From contig CAWJQP010000083.1 in NCBI GenBank assembly GCA_963844855.1, forward strand, positions 186,001-250,000: a stretch of DNA of 64,000 bases, written 5' to 3'. Position numbers and translations under genes: made by a program. The stretch comes from DASQDN01 sp963844855. GTDB lineage: Bacteria > Acidobacteriota > Terriglobia > Bryobacterales > Bryobacteraceae. Numbering within the stretch: the stretch's first letter is position 1; each line of letters opens with the position of its first letter. This document shows, in pieces, positions 36,804 through 45,375 of this stretch. Below the pieces are notes generated by a model. It had not been told where the DNA came from and searched no databases. It was given only the letters and a program-made list of their open reading frames with translations.

Positions 36804-37076
36804 ATGTCGGTTTTTAGCGATCGCAAAGACGAACTGGAAGCCCTCGAAACGCAGATGGGCGTCTCACGGGGCAGGTTGGCGGTAACAATGGATGTTTTGA
36901 CTGATGCGCTAATCCTTGTGGGCCAACACGGTATCTACTGCCAGAGCGCGCGTCAGCCCGGTAAGCCGAAGATGGATGTTCAGTTGATCCTTCGCAGCAT
37001 TGAAGATGCGAAGGATCTTGTCTCTAGCGTCATGGAAGAGTTGCGACGCGCGTCGAAGAAAGACGGAAGTGTCTAA
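36804..37076 (+). CDS. Small helical protein of unknown function
   Basis: 90 residues, all-helical by composition. The segment DELEALETQMGVSRGRLAVT looks a little like a DUF3606-type helix-turn-helix, but the match is weak. The C-terminus is basic. Its close position after the zinc-ribbon-like gene suggests joint expression. No clear Shine-Dalgarno; coupling from the upstream stop is possible. Confidence 0.5.
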   Translation: MSVFSDRKDELEALETQMGVSRGRLAVTMDVLTDALILVGQHGIYCQSARQPGKPKMDVQLILRSIEDAKDLVSSVMEELRRASKKDGSV

Positions 37077-37247
37077 CTTTCAGCGCTGAAAATGTCGGCG
37101 ACTCGGATGCTGAATCGAGGCGTCAAGAGTTGATCTCTGGCCTGAATCAGTGACTCGGAATTGAATGGAGCTGTGGTCCCATTCGCCAACATTGCGATCC
37201 TCCAGGGTTCCATCTACGTAGTCGACCTCGGGTTCGTGGCAGAGCGG

Positions 37248-39113
37248 CTAGACAAACTCCTCACCGGTGATCGCAGTATCCCCGATTCCGCCAGTCCAGG
37301 TCTTATAGCCGTAACCGCGATCTCCGTCAAGATTCCAGTTCGCAAAGGTAGTGTTCTTCGCAGTCGTGGTTGCCGAAGGATTGTTTGCCGTTGCGATCAT
37401 GAATGCCGTCATGTCGACTGCGTTACCCATTGTTTTACCCTGCTGCGAAATGCTGAAGGAATCGGCGGAAGTCGCGGCTTGCGCATACTCGGCCATGTTC
37501 TGCTGACTGAACGGTAGGGCCTCGATGAATTGCCGGGGATCGAATGGAGCGGACGTCGTCAGGAAGTTCCAGATACGATTGGTTTGCTCGGAACCGCGGA
37601 ACGGACACAACAAGTGAGAATCTCCGAGTTGCGTCAACCTCGGGTACCGCGTACTCCGATTGGGCAATGGATTACCGGCGCTGAGGTTTCCCACACAGTT
37701 CAAGTCCGTTTGAACAAGGCTCTTGGAGACGCTATTTCCCAAGTCGTCTCTGAGCGGGAGAACGAAACCTTGCATAGAAAGGTTCCAATGCGCTATGCGG
37801 TACAGCTCGAACAACAGAAGCTGAATCCCATACAAGATGGCAAGCAGAACCATTACCGGCAGAGAAAGAAGAGCGGCAATCAGGAAGTCAAGCAACTCGG
37901 CAATTCGATCGATCAGCCATATCGCGAGTTCACCCAGCCATGACAGCCATTCCGCCAATCCCTCGAAGAGCGATTTCCAACAGGCTCCGGACTTCGAGGT
38001 CAGGCCAAGCATGTCTTCCCAGGTGCAGTTGATTTCAGGGGAGTCGGGCGGACTGGGAGGCGGTTGAATCACATCCTGCCAGGCTTTCTCCAAAATATCT
38101 AGTACGCCTGCGAATGGCTCCTCCGGACGCTCGATCCCCATGCCCGCCATGATCCCGAGAATGCCGTGGAAGGTAACGTATGTCTCGGTGATCTCATCGA
38201 CGGTCAGCGTGGCTTTTACGTTGGGCGTGAATATATTGTTGTTGCTCTGATAGGTATCGTTGAGGGTCTTAACGAGCAGTGAAGCGATATCGCTGGTGCA
38301 TGACGAATCAGTCAACTGCAAGCGCTGCATCAATGTGGTGCTCACAGATTCCTGGAAGTAGTGATCAAACGCCCAGGTGTCCATAAAGTTTTCGGCTGTG
38401 ACGTGACGCTGAACATTCAGCCTGTAGGGAGCGCCGGTGATCTGATTCACGAACGCATGACCGGTAACGTCGGTGGCTATGTGAGACAGGTAGCCATGCG
38501 CGTAGGCCTTTTGTCGCGCTGTAGTTGCGTTTAAGGCCAGATTACGCGCAAACAAGCCGGTGCGACGGTAGTGAAGAATGTCGAACCAGAACCAGTTGCT
38601 CATTGGGTTCATATTCTTTACCTTTTGGAACTCAGGCGTAAAGAATTCTTGAAAGAAGCCCTGAATGACCGGGATATTTGCCGCGCTGAAAATGTCATTG
38701 ACACCGGCGACGACGCCGGAGAGGAGTCCCGTTCGGATCGTCGTTCCGAACATCGCCCCGGTCTCTTTGATCTTTTCGAGCGCCAGCTTTACGATTGCGA
38801 TGTTGTCTTCGCCGAGAACATCTTCGACCTTTTCCTGCACGGGCTCTACAAACTGCTCGTTGATTTGGCGGATGGGCGCCATGATGTCGTCCCACAGATC
38901 CAGCACCTTCTTGTAGTTCGTGTAGAGCGCGATAATGGGCGGCATGACGGGATAGTCCGGCGCAAAGAAGAACAGGTCCGGACCCACGGCGCCGAGCATG
39001 GCGGCATCGGCTTCTCCATTGAGGAGGGCTGCGGCATTCTTGGCGTTGCCGGAAGAAAGCTTCAGGTCGATGGCTCGACGCAGGACGATGTGATGAATTC
39101 CGTACTTAGGCAT
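37248..39113 (-). CDS. Zinc-dependent phospholipase C-like protein with hydrophobic C-terminal segment
   Basis: 621 residues. The N-terminus MPKYGIHHIVLRRAI and the motif AHGYLSHIATDVTGHAFVN (about 190-210) match the zinc-dependent phospholipase C domain, whose His and Asp residues bind the metals; another His/Asp group is in FMDTWAFDHYF. There is no signal peptide. Around residues 395-440 lie long hydrophobic stretches (LGELAIWLIDRIAELLDFLI, then AALLSLPVMVLLAILYGIQL), so it may insert into or lie on a membrane. AAGGAGAG lies seven bases before the ATG and overlaps the stop region of the lysine-tail gene, so the two are one operon. Whether it acts on phospholipid is inference. Confidence 0.75.
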   Translation of the reverse strand: MPKYGIHHIVLRRAIDLKLSSGNAKNAAALLNGEADAAMLGAVGPDLFFFAPDYPVMPPIIALYTNYKKVLDLWDDIMAPIRQINEQFVEPVQEKVEDVLGEDNIAIVKLALEKIKETGAMFGTTIRTGLLSGVVAGVNDIFSAANIPVIQGFFQEFFTPEFQKVKNMNPMSNWFWFDILHYRRTGLFARNLALNATTARQKAYAHGYLSHIATDVTGHAFVNQITGAPYRLNVQRHVTAENFMDTWAFDHYFQESVSTTLMQRLQLTDSSCTSDIASLLVKTLNDTYQSNNNIFTPNVKATLTVDEITETYVTFHGILGIMAGMGIERPEEPFAGVLDILEKAWQDVIQPPPSPPDSPEINCTWEDMLGLTSKSGACWKSLFEGLAEWLSWLGELAIWLIDRIAELLDFLIAALLSLPVMVLLAILYGIQLLLFELYRIAHWNLSMQGFVLPLRDDLGNSVSKSLVQTDLNCVGNLSAGNPLPNRSTRYPRLTQLGDSHLLCPFRGSEQTNRIWNFLTTSAPFDPRQFIEALPFSQQNMAEYAQAATSADSFSISQQGKTMGNAVDMTAFMIATANNPSATTTAKNTTFANWNLDGDRGYGYKTWTGGIGDTAITGEEFV

Positions 39114-39127
39114 TTTGAAGCTCTCCT

Positions 39128-39841
39128 TTACACGAGGTTGAACAACAGAATGCGACGGTGATTCATGTCCGCCACAGTCAATTCATTTGGATCGAGAAGC
39201 GGATCGCTAATAAGGGCAACGAACGTCCCGTTTGCTCGCGTACGCAGATAGGGTATGCGAACTTCCTTCTGTTCGCCGGGTTGCAACGTAAAGATCAACT
39301 GTCCGCCGAGCGTGAACTCGGAGAGTGGGATCTTCTCGTGAATCGGCGACCGAGGCCTGGCCTCGAGGGCGCGCACGATGCAGGTATACGCAGCGACGTT
39401 CCCCAGATTCTGCACTAGCACTGGAATATGCTTCTGGCCAAGACCCGCCGCTTCTGTGTGCGACTGCTCGGTACGCGTGACTTTGAGGAACGTTCGTGTC
39501 ATCTTGGCACCCTTGGTCCCGGGTACATGGGGATGCTTACGACGCCAGAGCCGGACGAAATCACGAAGATCGTTTTGCCACGGTTCTCGTCGAGGAGTGA
39601 CGGAAGTTCCAGGGACCGGGACACGACCGGCTGGAATCTTGATTACTTTGGCCGGAGCCTTCACGACGACGCGCTTGGCGACGACCTTGGCCGGGGTTTC
39701 CGGTAGAGCTTTCGCAACCTTCTTCGCTACGGTCTTCTTTGCGACGGCTTTTTTGGCGATCGTCTTCTTTGCGATGGTCTTCTTTACCGCGGTCTTCTTT
39801 GTAGTCTTTTTGGAAGCCTTGCTAATCGTCTTCTTTGCCAT
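39128..39841 (-). CDS. Protein with histone-H1-like lysine/alanine tail and beta-sandwich C-terminus
   Basis: 237 residues. Residues 1 to about 75 are a repeated, very basic KKTxAKK/KKTVAKK tail like those of histone H1-like or AlgP proteins, which bind nucleic acid or polyanions. The rest has no such bias: a basic link (RREPWQNDLRDFVRLWRRK), then a CARDB-like beta-sandwich (LVQNLGNVAAYTCIVRALEA, GGQLIFTLQPGEQKEVRIP). GAGGAGGAA lies just before the ATG. First gene of an operon with the phospholipase C-like protein. No export signal is seen. Its role is unknown; polyanion or cell-surface binding are both possible. Confidence 0.7.
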   Translation of the reverse strand: MAKKTISKASKKTTKKTAVKKTIAKKTIAKKAVAKKTVAKKVAKALPETPAKVVAKRVVVKAPAKVIKIPAGRVPVPGTSVTPRREPWQNDLRDFVRLWRRKHPHVPGTKGAKMTRTFLKVTRTEQSHTEAAGLGQKHIPVLVQNLGNVAAYTCIVRALEARPRSPIHEKIPLSEFTLGGQLIFTLQPGEQKEVRIPYLRTRANGTFVALISDPLLDPNELTVADMNHRRILLFNLV

Positions 39842-40079
39842 CCGTTCCTCCTCAACGGCGAGACACTGTATAGTTACTTTGCCGAGCCGCGCGCTAATGC
39901 GGGTTGATTTGTCACCATAGCGGGAACCCGCCGGTGTCCATCAACTTTGTCCGAATGTAATATCCTCAAGGGTCGCCTGGATGAAATGTATCGTTTTCAA
40001 ATAGGCGCGCTCCTGCGGTCCCGTAAATTGTATTTCATCGGTACGCGCGACTGGAACTTACTCGGTCAAACTGGAAATC

Positions 40080-40796
40080 TTAGTAATACCAATTGCGCAG
40101 CCGCACATCGATCCCTGTGCCGGCAAGGGCATCAGCGAAGATCTTGGTGTCCGATGTCCGGTAATGGAATGGATAGACGACCTTCGGCTTAAATTCCTTA
40201 ACGGCATCCGCAGCCTCTTCTGGCGGCATCGCATTTGGCATATTCATCGGGATGAACGCTACATCGATATTCTTCAAAGCGCGCATCTCAGGAATGCCTT
40301 CGGTGTCGCCGGCGAAGTAAATCCGCAGCCCACCATAAGTAATTACATAACCATTGCCGCGACCTTTGTCGTGATAAAACTTGCCCGGCTCAGGTCCACG
40401 CTTCATGTTGTACATCGGGATCGCCTCTATAGTGAAGGCGCCAGCTTTCTTGGTCTCGCCGTTGTTAATGATCGTCGCGTCGGTAACGGTCTTGGCCACA
40501 GCGGCCGGAGCAAAGATCTGAGTCCCTTCCTTGCGCACGATCTCAATCGCCTTGGGATCCATATGATCGCCGTGAATATCCGTGATCACAATGATGTCGG
40601 CTTTCGGAAGCCCGTCAAAGTTTCCTTGACTCCAAGGGTCGACATGTATCACCTTCCCGCCCGCTTCGATCATCGTGCTGGCGTGTCGGATGGGAGTGAT
40701 CTTCAAATCACCTGCTTTGGTCTGGAAGGTTTCAACGGGTCGCGATACTTGTGCGAGGAGTAAAGGCGCGATCGCAAAGGACAACAGAGTTCGCAT
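40080..40796 (-). CDS. Exported metallo-beta-lactamase-fold hydrolase (UlaG/RNase Z-like)
   Basis: 238 residues with a signal peptide (MRTLLSFAIAPLLLAQ). The metal motif, usually HxHxDH, reads DIHGDHMD, so the first His is replaced by Asp. Further ligands appear in FAGDTEG and FHYRTSD. This variant occurs in UlaG-like exported proteins. The substrate cannot be inferred. It is divergent from selD with about 25 bases between. The 238 bases after the lysine-tail gene start (39842-40079) show nothing clear. Confidence 0.82.
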   Translation of the reverse strand: MRTLLSFAIAPLLLAQVSRPVETFQTKAGDLKITPIRHASTMIEAGGKVIHVDPWSQGNFDGLPKADIIVITDIHGDHMDPKAIEIVRKEGTQIFAPAAVAKTVTDATIINNGETKKAGAFTIEAIPMYNMKRGPEPGKFYHDKGRGNGYVITYGGLRIYFAGDTEGIPEMRALKNIDVAFIPMNMPNAMPPEEAADAVKEFKPKVVYPFHYRTSDTKIFADALAGTGIDVRLRNWYY

Positions 40797-40824
40797 GGGC
40801 GCAGCTTAACACGTATTATGAAGC

Positions 40825-41805
40825 TTGGACCCAAAGAAGCTAACGGCGCACGTCAAAGCGGGCGGTTGCGCAGCGAAGTTGAGCCCCAAGATTCTGGATC
40901 AGGCCCTTGCCGACTTTCCGCGTGTCACTCATCCCGATGTTCTAGTGGGTTTCGACACGCGAGACGACGCGGGTGTATTTCGTCTGAGCCCAGAGCTTGC
41001 TCTTGTACAGACAGTCGATTTCTTCACGCCGATCGTCGATGATCCTTACACGTTCGGCGCGATCGCGGCGGCCAACGCATTAAGCGACGTTTACGCGATG
41101 GGTGGCAAGCCGCTATCTTCGCTATCGGTGTTGTGCTTCCCAGGCTCGGGCGACATCTCGATCCTGCGAGAGATTCTTCGCGGCGGCGCCGACAAGATGA
41201 TCGAAGCAGACTGCGTTGTGCTCGGCGGTCACAGCGTGGCAGATGAAGAAATCAAGTTTGGGTTCGCGGTCACTGGAACAATTCATCCCGATCATGTGCT
41301 GACCAACGCGGGCGCGCGCGCCGGTGATTTTCTGGTGCTGACCAAATCCATCGGAACGGGCGTTATCGGGACCGCTCTGAAACGCGGAATCGCATCGGAG
41401 GAACATGTCGCGGGGTCCATTCGATCGATGTTGACTCTGAACAGGACTGCTGATCGAGCGCATGGCTGTACCGACGTCACTGGTTTCGGATTGATGGGCC
41501 ATGGACGTGAAATGGCTTTGGCAAGCGAGGTCACGCTCGAGATCGATGCTTCGAAAGTTCCATTTCTACCCGGAGCGGTTGAGTACTCGAAAGCCGGAGC
41601 TTATTCGGGTGGACTGAAGAACAACCGCGAATTCGCATCGTCCTGTGTCCACTTCAATCGACCGCTACCGGAAGAAATTGAAGCATTGCTTTACGACCCA
41701 CAGACTTCCGGCGGTCTGCTTATTTCAACGCCGGAGCCGCCCGCCAATTCGGTCGTCATCGGGCGGGTGACGGAACGACAAACCAAACCCATTCATATCC
41801 TGTGA
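40825..41805 (+). CDS. selD: Selenide, water dikinase (selenophosphate synthetase), cysteine type
   Basis: 326 residues. The catalytic motif reads AGGCAAK (C15, K18), so the active-site residue is Cys, not Sec. PurM-like domains follow (DDAGVF, QTVDFFTP, ANALSDVYAMGG, GGHSVADEEIKFG, DVTGFGLMGH). It makes selenophosphate from selenide and ATP for Sec-tRNA or 2-selenouridine. The TTG at 40825 is a poor start; an ATG seven bases upstream (40818) is in another frame. Removing one G from CTTGGACC would give MKLDPKKLTAHVKAGGCAAK, probably the true start. The pyrF start overlaps its stop (GTGA). No selA/selB is seen here. Confidence 0.92.
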   Translation: MDPKKLTAHVKAGGCAAKLSPKILDQALADFPRVTHPDVLVGFDTRDDAGVFRLSPELALVQTVDFFTPIVDDPYTFGAIAAANALSDVYAMGGKPLSSLSVLCFPGSGDISILREILRGGADKMIEADCVVLGGHSVADEEIKFGFAVTGTIHPDHVLTNAGARAGDFLVLTKSIGTGVIGTALKRGIASEEHVAGSIRSMLTLNRTADRAHGCTDVTGFGLMGHGREMALASEVTLEIDASKVPFLPGAVEYSKAGAYSGGLKNNREFASSCVHFNRPLPEEIEALLYDPQTSGGLLISTPEPPANSVVIGRVTERQTKPIHIL

Positions 41806-42482
41806 CTTATAACCCAATCATTATTGCCCTTGACGTTGAAACAGCGGAGCAGGCGCGCGATCTGGTTTCGAAGATCGGAAGCTCTGTCGATTTCTATAAA
41901 GTCGGAATGGAATTGTACGCCGCAACCGGAATGGAAGTGGTGACGGAACTGATTGCCGCACGCAAGCAGGTGTTCCTCGATCTGAAGTTCCACGACATTG
42001 GGGAGACCGTCAAGCGCGCCGTCGCCCAAATTGCGAAACGCGGAGTTCGATTTCTCACGGTTCACGCAACAGACTCGGTCATGCGAGCCGCAGTAGAAGG
42101 GAAAGGCAATAGCGATCTCCAACTGCTCGGCGTTACGGTCCTGACCGACGTGGACCAGAAGGACCTCACGCAGATGGGTTACTCGTGCACGCTTGAAGAA
42201 CTGGTCGGACGGCGGGCGAAGAGCGCAGTGGAACTGGGGATGGATGGTTTGGTGTGCTCGCCGCTTGAGGTTGCCAAGGTGAGAAATATCACGGGTCCAG
42301 AAACCGTGCTCGTGACCCCGGGAGTACGGTCGACCGGCGCTTCGTTGGGCGATCAGAAGCGGGTCGCTACTCCGGCGGAGGCTTTACGAAATGGAGCCAA
42401 CTACCTGGTTATTGGGCGACAGGTGACACGCTCGGCCGATCCTGGAGCGGAAATCGAGCGGATTCTGAAGGAGATCGATTGA
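41802..42482 (+). CDS. pyrF: Orotidine 5'-phosphate decarboxylase
   Basis: 226 residues, normal length. The catalytic DxKxxD motif is D60, K62, D65 in FLDLKFHDIGET. VLVTPGVRSTG (phosphate loop) and NYLVIGRQVTRS follow. It makes UMP in pyrimidine synthesis. GTG start overlapping the selD stop by four bases, so it is translationally coupled to selD, an unusual partner. Confidence 0.95.
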   Translation: MTYNPIIIALDVETAEQARDLVSKIGSSVDFYKVGMELYAATGMEVVTELIAARKQVFLDLKFHDIGETVKRAVAQIAKRGVRFLTVHATDSVMRAAVEGKGNSDLQLLGVTVLTDVDQKDLTQMGYSCTLEELVGRRAKSAVELGMDGLVCSPLEVAKVRNITGPETVLVTPGVRSTGASLGDQKRVATPAEALRNGANYLVIGRQVTRSADPGAEIERILKEID

Positions 42483-42498
42483 GCTGCTGGAAATGAAA

Positions 42499-42528
42499 GG
42501 CCCGGGCAGCTTGAGGACTGACCGGGCC
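42499..42528. terminator. GC-rich hairpin between convergent pyrF and small ORF
   Basis: GGCCCGG (42499-42505) pairs with CCGGGCC (42522-42528) over a 16-base loop. On the minus strand it is followed by TTTCATTTCC, a poor T-run. Possible shared terminator. Confidence 0.4.
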
Positions 42529-42556
42529 AAATATCGTATTGAGACGAAAGCGCGAA

Positions 42557-42763
42557 CTACTTCGCCTTCTTCTGCTTCTGCTGACCGACACGGACCTTGA
42601 AGACGCTCGCCTTCGCTTCTTTGTGAGCTTTCCAGTCGAAGCGGCTAGCGGCATCCGCCAAGTATGCGTCGGTATCAGCATCCTTCGGGATAACCGCCAT
42701 CACGCTGGCGACATCTCCGTCCGGACCGGTGATCTTGTAACGCTTTACATTCGGAATTGCCAT
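42557..42763 (-). CDS. Small basic protein of unknown function
   Basis: 68 residues. The start MAIPNVKRYKITGPDGDVAS suggests a beta strand pair; then comes an acidic/aromatic part (DADTDAYLADAASRFDWKAH) and a basic tail (QQKQKKAK). It begins eight bases after the stop of the hybrid kinase, so it probably shares that transcript. I do not recognise a family, but the composition is protein-like. Confidence 0.55.
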   Translation of the reverse strand: MAIPNVKRYKITGPDGDVASVMAVIPKDADTDAYLADAASRFDWKAHKEAKASVFKVRVGQQKQKKAK

Positions 42764-42770
42764 GACTGTA

Positions 42771-45086
42771 TCAGGATATCATGTCTTCGCCTGCGACATG
42801 GCCGGGGCGCAAAACTTCGCGTACTTTGGTCGCAAGTTGTTCACGGGTAAAGGGTTTTTGAAGGAAATCGGTACCGGGCTCCAGTTCTCCTTCCCGGACG
42901 ATTTCGCTGTCTGTGTAGCCTGAGACGAACAGAACGCGCATCTCGGGACGCAACCCTCGGAGCCTCTGAGCCAATTCCGGGCCGCTCATGCGTGGCATCA
43001 CGACGTCGGACACCAGCAGTTGAACCGGACCGGTGTGTGTCGTCGCGATGCGAATCGCTTCCGCGCCGCCATTCGCTGGCAGGACAGTATATCCCTGCTC
43101 CCGAAGCATTTGCGTTACGATGTGCCGGACTCCGTCCTCATCCTCAGCGACCAGAATCGTCTCGGCTCCTTTGGCGGCGGGAACGTTGATAGTCGGGGCG
43201 ATCTCCGGGGTCGAGGGCTCGTCAATCCTCGGAAGATAAATCGAGAACACGGTGCCCGCCCCAACTTCAGACCGAACAATTATTTCGCCGTGATTTTGCT
43301 TCACGATGCCGTAACTGGTGGAGAGGCCCAATCCTGTGCCACGGCCCTTCTCTTTCGTCGTGAAAAACGGTTCAAATAGGTGACTCAGTGTCACCTCATC
43401 CATCCCTATGCCGCTATCGGTGACTGCGAGGACAACATACGAACCCCTGCGAACCGGCGTATCACGCATGTCGCTGTCATCAACCTGTACGTTCCGTAGG
43501 TTAATCCCAAGGTGTCCACCGGACGGCATCGCATCTCGCGCGTTGACAACGAGATTGACAATCACCTGCTCCAATTGGCCGGGATCGACGCGTACTTTTC
43601 CCAAGCCGGAGTCATTGGTTATGGCGAGGTCGATATTGACACCAAGCAGACGCTTCAGCATCTGTTGCATATCACCCACAAGCGCATCGAGTTCGACCAC
43701 TTTCGGTTGGACGATCTGTTTGCGGCTGAACGCCAGGAGTTGACGCGTCAGCGTGGTCGCTCGATCGGCGGCCTTCAGTACCTGGATCATGTCGTCGCGC
43801 GTCGAATCTCCCGGAGGGAAGCGGTCCAGGAGCATCTGGCAGTAGCCTGTTATGACGGTCAATAAGTTATTGAAATCATGGGCTACACCGCCAGCGAGCC
43901 GCCCAACGGCCTCCATCTTCTGTGCCTGGCGAAACTGTTCTTCCAACCGTTTCCGTTCGGTGTCATCGGCAACGACTTCCACGACACCTGTCACCGCGCC
44001 ACCCGCGTCACGAAGGGGAGCCGTCCAAAAACTGACGTCTATCGTGTGGCCGTCCTTGCAGCGCCGTCGCTCTTCGGCCCCGACTTGCGACTGACCGCTG
44101 AGCAGATCCGTGAGTCTTTCTCGGAAAGCGGAAACCTCGTCGGGGAAGATGACCGGGAGCGCGGATCCGACAGCTTCTTCCTGGGTGAAGCCGAACATAT
44201 TCTTTGCGCTGGAGTTCCAAGTTCGCACTACTCCCTCGAGATCCAGCGTGTAGATCGCTAAAGGAGATGTTTCAATCACCGCCCGAAGGGTCTCATTCGC
44301 TTGGCGAACCTGTTCTTCCGAACGCTTTCTTTCGGTAATATCGCGAGAGTTGAGGACGTAGCCAGCTACCGTCGATTCGATCTCAAAACGCTTTCCGATC
44401 GCCTCAAACACTCTCCAGGAGCCCTCGCGGTGCAGAACACGAAACTCGATGGATTGCGTAGCGCCTGGATTTTGCGTTCCGGCTTCAAGAATCTCGCGAA
44501 CACGGTCTCGATCTTCGGGATGAATTAGGCGGAAAAGGTTCTCGCCGTTTAACGAAGACAGAGGGTAACCAAGCACGCGCTCGAATGACGGGCTGCTGTA
44601 GCGGGCACTACCATCGACATCGAGCACGGTGATGATATCCAGCGCATTTTCAATGAGAGAGCGGAAATACTCCTCGCTTCTCTGGAGCGCTTCCACAGCT
44701 CGTTTCCGCTCCGTGGCATAGCGCATCGCGCGGACGAGAAGTTGTCCCGTCACTTGCCCCTTAACGAGATAATCCTGAGCTCCCTCGCGTACCGCCCGAA
44801 TCGCGAGCCCTTCATCATCGAGGCCGGTCAAAACAACGATCGGAACACTTGGAGCCTGCGCGTGAGTACGAAGGAGCGTTTCGAGACCATCGGCGTCCGG
44901 CAACGACAGGTCCAGCATCACGACGTCGAAATGGTCGGCATCCAGACGAATTAGCGCTTTTGATAAGGTGTCGACGTGAGTGAGATCGATATGCGCACCC
45001 TCGGCGTCTTTGACGACTTCGCGAAGAAGCCGCGCATCGCCAGGATTGTCTTCTACAAGGAGTACTCGAATCCTATCGAATGGCAT
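42771..45086 (-). CDS. Soluble hybrid sensor histidine kinase: REC-PAS-PAS-HisKA-HATPase-REC
   Basis: 771 residues without membrane segments. Receiver 1 (VLLVEDNPGDARLLREV, Asp in VVMLDLSLPDADG) is followed by two PAS domains (ENALDIITVLDVDGSARYSS and ETSPLAIYTLDLEGVVRTWN). HisKA follows with phospho-His403 in GGVAHDFNN, then HATPase (NLVVNARDAM, RGTGLGLS), then a C-terminal receiver (TILVAEDEDGVRHIV, LLVSDVVMPRMSG). The N-terminal receiver suggests it is a middle step of a phosphorelay, taking phosphate from another kinase. It is divergent from the XRE operon, with 289 bases between. Confidence 0.92.
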   Translation of the reverse strand: MPFDRIRVLLVEDNPGDARLLREVVKDAEGAHIDLTHVDTLSKALIRLDADHFDVVMLDLSLPDADGLETLLRTHAQAPSVPIVVLTGLDDEGLAIRAVREGAQDYLVKGQVTGQLLVRAMRYATERKRAVEALQRSEEYFRSLIENALDIITVLDVDGSARYSSPSFERVLGYPLSSLNGENLFRLIHPEDRDRVREILEAGTQNPGATQSIEFRVLHREGSWRVFEAIGKRFEIESTVAGYVLNSRDITERKRSEEQVRQANETLRAVIETSPLAIYTLDLEGVVRTWNSSAKNMFGFTQEEAVGSALPVIFPDEVSAFRERLTDLLSGQSQVGAEERRRCKDGHTIDVSFWTAPLRDAGGAVTGVVEVVADDTERKRLEEQFRQAQKMEAVGRLAGGVAHDFNNLLTVITGYCQMLLDRFPPGDSTRDDMIQVLKAADRATTLTRQLLAFSRKQIVQPKVVELDALVGDMQQMLKRLLGVNIDLAITNDSGLGKVRVDPGQLEQVIVNLVVNARDAMPSGGHLGINLRNVQVDDSDMRDTPVRRGSYVVLAVTDSGIGMDEVTLSHLFEPFFTTKEKGRGTGLGLSTSYGIVKQNHGEIIVRSEVGAGTVFSIYLPRIDEPSTPEIAPTINVPAAKGAETILVAEDEDGVRHIVTQMLREQGYTVLPANGGAEAIRIATTHTGPVQLLVSDVVMPRMSGPELAQRLRGLRPEMRVLFVSGYTDSEIVREGELEPGTDFLQKPFTREQLATKVREVLRPGHVAGEDMIS

Positions 45087-45330
45087 ACCTTGGGCTGCGG
45101 GTACTTAAGTCCTCTTTAAGTTTAGATTACGCGACACTAAACTCACATCTACCTAGTTCATAAAAAATCTACTTACCTGAAATGTTCGGTGAATCACCTA
45201 GTCAGATTCGGACATTATCTAAAGCTTATGCGCAATCGAACATCATTTCACGTCGTGTCCTAGAAATCACACTCACCGCTAACCGTGAAATCTCCCTCGG
45301 ATGACCCGTCATACGATTCTTGTTGTATTT

Positions 45331-45368
45331 TATAGCAGATTGCTATATACATATAGCAGGTTGCAATA
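45331..45368 (+). promoter_or_regulatory. Tandem palindromic operator upstream of the XRE/NfeD/flotillin/PspA operon
   Basis: Two near-palindromes: TATAGCAGATTGCTATA (45331-45347) and TATAGCAGGTTGCAATA (45352-45368). Their centres are 21 bases apart, two helical turns, so two dimers would bind the same face. The second site ends seven bases before the GTG of the XRE gene, and -10-like TATA elements lie inside the sites. This fits autoregulation by the XRE protein, perhaps with a nearly leaderless transcript. The rest of 45087-45330 is the divergent spacer to the kinase gene and shows nothing clear. Confidence 0.7.
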
Positions 45369-45375
45369 ATCATCC

